64,000 nucleotides of DNA from the NCBI GenBank assembly GCA_000583135.1, contig JFBG01000061.1:1-64000 (forward strand), read 5' to 3'. The notes under the pieces were generated by a model that did no database searches, was not told the DNA's origin, and saw only the letters and a list, made by a program, of their open reading frames with translations. Every line of letters starts with the position of its first letter. The first letter of the stretch is position 1. Position numbers and translations under genes: made by a program. Positions 61,324-64,000 of this stretch are shown in pieces. The DNA comes from Thioalkalivibrio sp. HK1 (GTDB taxonomy: Bacteria; Pseudomonadota; Gammaproteobacteria; HK1).

Positions 61324-62532
61324 TCACGGCAACAGGCGAAGGGCCAGACTCCCCCGGGCGGGGGCCATCGCACTGTCCGGATCCTCGGCCAGCGTCGTAC
61401 CCTGGGCGATCAGATCGCGCAAGCCGTCGCCGTCGATGCGCGCCCGCAGGTTGACGAGCATTCGATCGCCGTCCACCGTCGACAATTCCACCGACTCGAC
61501 CCGGCCGAGCGATTCCAAATAGCGCATGGTGCGCTTGTGGTCCTCGAAGCTAAGCACATTGCCGATCACCAAAAAAAGCGATCCTTGATCCATACCTTGC
61601 GTTTCGTTCTCGAAATAACGCTGCGCGAGGATATCCGCCACCCGCTGCATCCCCTCGTCGACGACCTCGGCCACGGTCTCCCCCGCCCCCTCCCAACGGC
61701 GCGAACCGGCGGGCAACAACAACGAAATGCGCATCTCCCAGCGGGACGAACCCTCGCCGAGGGCGAGCTCGCCGGCGAGGATGGCATCGGGGTCGTAGGG
61801 CTTGGAAGCGGCGCGAATTCGCTCCTCGTCGATGTCCGGCGAATCGAGCCCATCGGCGATATCCTCAGCATCGAAGGAAGGAAATGCGATGGGCACCCCC
61901 CGCTCCATCGATACTTGGCGCAAGACCTCCATCGCTCGGGTTCCCGATACGCGCATCGACGCCCTCGGGCTGCCGACCATCCAACTGGCATCGCCGTCTC
62001 GCAAGACGAGTCGAACCAACAATGTCGGCCGGGGGCTCTCCCAGATCGGCAATCGGGCGGCTCGGATGCGCGGCTCCAAGGCCGCACGATCGAAGAGCAC
62101 ATGCAAGCGCGATTCGCCCTCCTCCTCCCCGACGATCTCTCGATACCACTGCACGAATTCGGGAGCGCCTTGGACGAGCGAACGCCCGGCCGGGGTATCG
62201 AGCCCCGGCAGGCCCTCGGCCGAGCGCAACCCGGCGATGCGGGCGATCAATTTGCGCAGCGCCAAGCGAAAGGATTCGGCATGATCCCCTTCCGCACCGG
62301 TCCACTGCACCTCGACCTCGTAAAGCGCATCGTCGGCTTCGGCAGTCGATGAGGCGAGCGATGCGAGTGACAGCGACAAAGACAACAGCAAGATAAAAGC
62401 GAATACCCCGATCCCCCGCCGAGCGCTCGGGAATGCCGGCAGGGTATCGCCGGAGCGATCGGCAAAGACGGCGGCGGTCTTCGATTCGACAGGAAGAGCG
62501 GGGAAAGGCGGAATCGGGATGGTCGAGTGCAT
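61324..62532 (-). CDS. DUF2066 periplasmic protein
   Basis: This exported protein carries the DUF2066 domain that regularly accompanies hda and purM in gammaproteobacteria; its biochemical role is unknown. With the ATG at 62532 it has 402 residues: 40 Pro/Ser/Arg-rich residues, a hydrophobic signal segment at about 41-60 (IGVFAFILLLSLSLSLASLA), then the domain (YEVEVQWTG, FRLALRKLIARIAGL, WYREIVGEEEGESRLHVLFD). The long n-region is odd; no ribosome-binding site marks this or any neighbouring start. Confidence 0.82.
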   Translation of the reverse strand: MHSTIPIPPFPALPVESKTAAVFADRSGDTLPAFPSARRGIGVFAFILLLSLSLSLASLASSTAEADDALYEVEVQWTGAEGDHAESFRLALRKLIARIAGLRSAEGLPGLDTPAGRSLVQGAPEFVQWYREIVGEEEGESRLHVLFDRAALEPRIRAARLPIWESPRPTLLVRLVLRDGDASWMVGSPRASMRVSGTRAMEVLRQVSMERGVPIAFPSFDAEDIADGLDSPDIDEERIRAASKPYDPDAILAGELALGEGSSRWEMRISLLLPAGSRRWEGAGETVAEVVDEGMQRVADILAQRYFENETQGMDQGSLFLVIGNVLSFEDHKRTMRYLESLGRVESVELSTVDGDRMLVNLRARIDGDGLRDLIAQGTTLAEDPDSAMAPARGSLALRLLP

Positions 62533-63008
62533 ATTCGGTATCGGGTTTTTTTTCAAAGGATCGGTCAAAGGATCGAGATGAATCGTTATCGAGGGGATCG
62601 GGGGCGACCGGGTATTCGATCGATCCGCTCGATGATCGATGGACGATCGACGATGATATCGTAAGACAATAACACTTGGAGCCCCCGATCGATCGTCGTT
62701 CGAAAAGCGATATCGCAAAGGGGGATGAAGAACTCGGGATGAAAAAACCGAGAGGGATTGATTGGAAGATCCTCGACATCACCGAGGATAAGGGGATCGA
62801 GGGGGCGAGCGATGCGAGTTTTGAAATACGATATCCGATCCTCACACACTCTCGGATCTGCCGGCGGACCTGCCGGATACCGAATTTCGAAGTGGACGAA
62901 ACCGCCCGATCCGCTTGATCGACTTGTCTCACCTCGGTCTATCCCTCCTGCGAGCCTATCCCACCTGCGCACGTCATCCATCGTCCAATATCGCCGACCG
63001 ACACCCCC
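62533..63008. promoter_or_regulatory. Divergent region between DUF2066 gene and purM
   Basis: This 476-base gap holds the promoters of the hda pair and purM. It is unusually dense in CGATCG (four in 62581-62700 by hand count) and in TCGA. No PurR operator-like sequence or convincing sigma-70 boxes stand out, and no gene is supported. Confidence 0.4.
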
Positions 63009-64000
63009 ATGAGCCTTGAATCATCCCCCGACAAACCCCTTCGTTATCGCGACGCCGGGGTGGATATCGAGCGCGGCAACGCCCTCGTCGAACGCATCAA
63101 AAGCATCGCCGCCGAAACCCGTGGAAGCGGCGTCCTCGGCGGCGGGATCGGCGGCTTCGGCGGACTCTTCGAACTCCCGCGCTATCGCAATCCGGTGCTG
63201 GTTTCCGGCACCGACGGAGTGGGCACCAAATTGCGATTGGCCATCGCCGCCGACCGCCACGAGAGCGTCGGCATCGACTTGGTGGCGATGTGCGTCAACG
63301 ACATCTTGGTGCACGGGGCCAAACCCCTTTTCTTCTTGGACTACTTCGCCACCTCGACCATCGATCCGGATGTCGCCGAGCGGGTGATCGCCGGGATCGG
63401 CGAGGGCTGCAAACAGGCAGGGGCGGCGCTCATCGGCGGCGAGAGCGCCGAAATGCCCGGGTTCTATGCACCGGGGGATTACGACCTGGCCGGGTTTTGC
63501 GTCGGCATCGTCGAGCGCGAGGCGATCATCGACGGACAACAGGTGGCGGCGGACGATCACATCATCGCCCTGGCCTCCAGCGGACCGCACGCCAACGGCT
63601 ATTCCCTGATCCGAAAAATCATCAGTGATCGCGCCTCGCCGAGCGATGGGAGCGACAAGAGCGATCCGCTCGATCTCCTCATCGACGGCAAGCCTTTGCG
63701 CGATCGGCTGCTCGCCCCCACCCGTATCTACGCCGACAGCATCCTTCGCCTCCTCGACGGCGAGGCGAGCGAATACAGCGCAAAGGATATCAAAGCCATC
63801 GCCCATATCACCGGCGGGGGCATCAGCGAGAACCTGCCTCGGGTTCTGCCCCAAGGCCTGCATGCGCAAATAGACCTCTGCCTACAAGAAAGACCTGCGG
63901 TTTTTGAATGGATCCGCAAGATCGGCAGGGTCGAAGAGGAAGAGATGCGGCGCACCTTCAACTGCGGGATCGGGATGATGGTGATTTGCCCGCCCTCGAA
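63009..64000 (+). CDS. purM: Phosphoribosylaminoimidazole synthetase, cut by window end
   Basis: PurM (AIR synthetase) closes the imidazole ring in purine synthesis. The visible 330 residues contain [76 protein letters not shown] and [13 protein letters not shown], covering most of the protein (about 345 residues). It runs off the window end without a stop. The ATG at 63009 lacks a clear ribosome-binding site but gives the family N terminus. It is divergent from the DUF2066 gene, the standard arrangement. Confidence 0.96.
   Translation, partial: MSLESSPDKPLRYRDAGVDIERGNALVERIKSIAAETRGSGVLGGGIGGFGGLFELPRYRNPVLVSGTDGVGTKLRLAIAADRHESVGIDLVAMCVNDILVHGAKPLFFLDYFATSTIDPDVAERVIAGIGEGCKQAGAALIGGESAEMPGFYAPGDYDLAGFCVGIVEREAIIDGQQVAADDHIIALASSGPHANGYSLIRKIISDRASPSDGSDKSDPLDLLIDGKPLRDRLLAPTRIYADSILRLLDGEASEYSAKDIKAIAHITGGGISENLPRVLPQGLHAQIDLCLQERPAVFEWIRKIGRVEEEEMRRTFNCGIGMMVICPPS

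Overview
The window is chromosomal DNA of a gammaproteobacterium. It looks GC-rich throughout, except for the intergenic stretch at about 37.8-39.8 kb, which looks more AT-rich. The evidence for the class is gene order. metG divergent from mrp-dcd, lptF/lptG next to pepA-holC-valS, ndk-rlmN-rodZ-hisS-yfgM-bamB-der, mutL-miaA-hfq-hflX-hflK-hflC-yjeT-purA and the pair hda/DUF2066 next to purM are all typical gammaproteobacterial neighbourhoods. mtaD-ubiG-mupP recalls Pseudomonas. The sequence is visibly rich in GATC and CGATCG. I cannot name a genus. Nothing looks like plasmid, phage, insertion sequence or CRISPR, and I found no rRNA or tRNA gene.

Layout. 1-115: a perfect 31-bp inverted repeat that cuts off the 5' part of mtaD, probably a fold-back junction. 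85-3419 (+): mtaD 3' part, ubiG, a MupP/Gph phosphatase and a degenerate squalene/phytoene synthase-like protein. 3507-7109 (-): metG, a soluble RsxB-like ferredoxin, nth. 7601-9903 (+): mrp, dcd, an RDD membrane protein. 10026-12274 (-): lptF-lptG. 12711-17635 (+): pepA-holC-valS. 17966-27323 (+): iscR-iscA-ndk-rlmN-rodZ-hisS-yfgM-bamB-der, with iscS, iscU, hscBA, fdx, pilF and ispG absent from their usual places. 27489-33941 (-): a giant NAD-glutamate dehydrogenase and bamC. 34225-37787: a TPR-sulfotransferase fusion, an unknown membrane protein and a PQQ-type sugar dehydrogenase. 37788-39828: a poorly coding region with a glycine-zipper lipoprotein, one doubtful small gene, three copies of a short repeat and a long-stem structure. 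39829-53716 (-): UDG, exonuclease, rlmD, mutL, miaA, hfq, hflX, hflK, hflC, DUF2065, hisZ, purA. 53909-57172 (-): ilvI-ilvH-pssA. 57860-60309 (+): proS and a WrbA-like flavoprotein. 60379-62532 (-): DUF2066 gene and hda. 63009-64000 (+): purM, cut by the window end.

Together the genes cover translation (four aminoacyl-tRNA synthetases, tRNA and rRNA modification, Hfq), envelope assembly (LptFG, BamB, BamC, YfgM, RodZ, PssA), DNA repair and replication (Nth, UDG, MutL, HolC, Hda, a predicted proofreading-type exonuclease), Fe-S metabolism (IscR, IscA, Mrp, RsxB-like) and purine, histidine and branched-chain amino acid synthesis. Many genes overlap by 4 bp (ATGA or TTGA), which indicates translational coupling.

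I did not find a convincing undescribed multi-gene system; most of the window is ordinary core genome. The parts most worth checking are the shortened isc locus, the repeat family at 38.6-39.6 kb, the basic tail on PepA, the soluble RsxB-like protein, the Tat-like signal on BamB and the palindromic junction at the left end.
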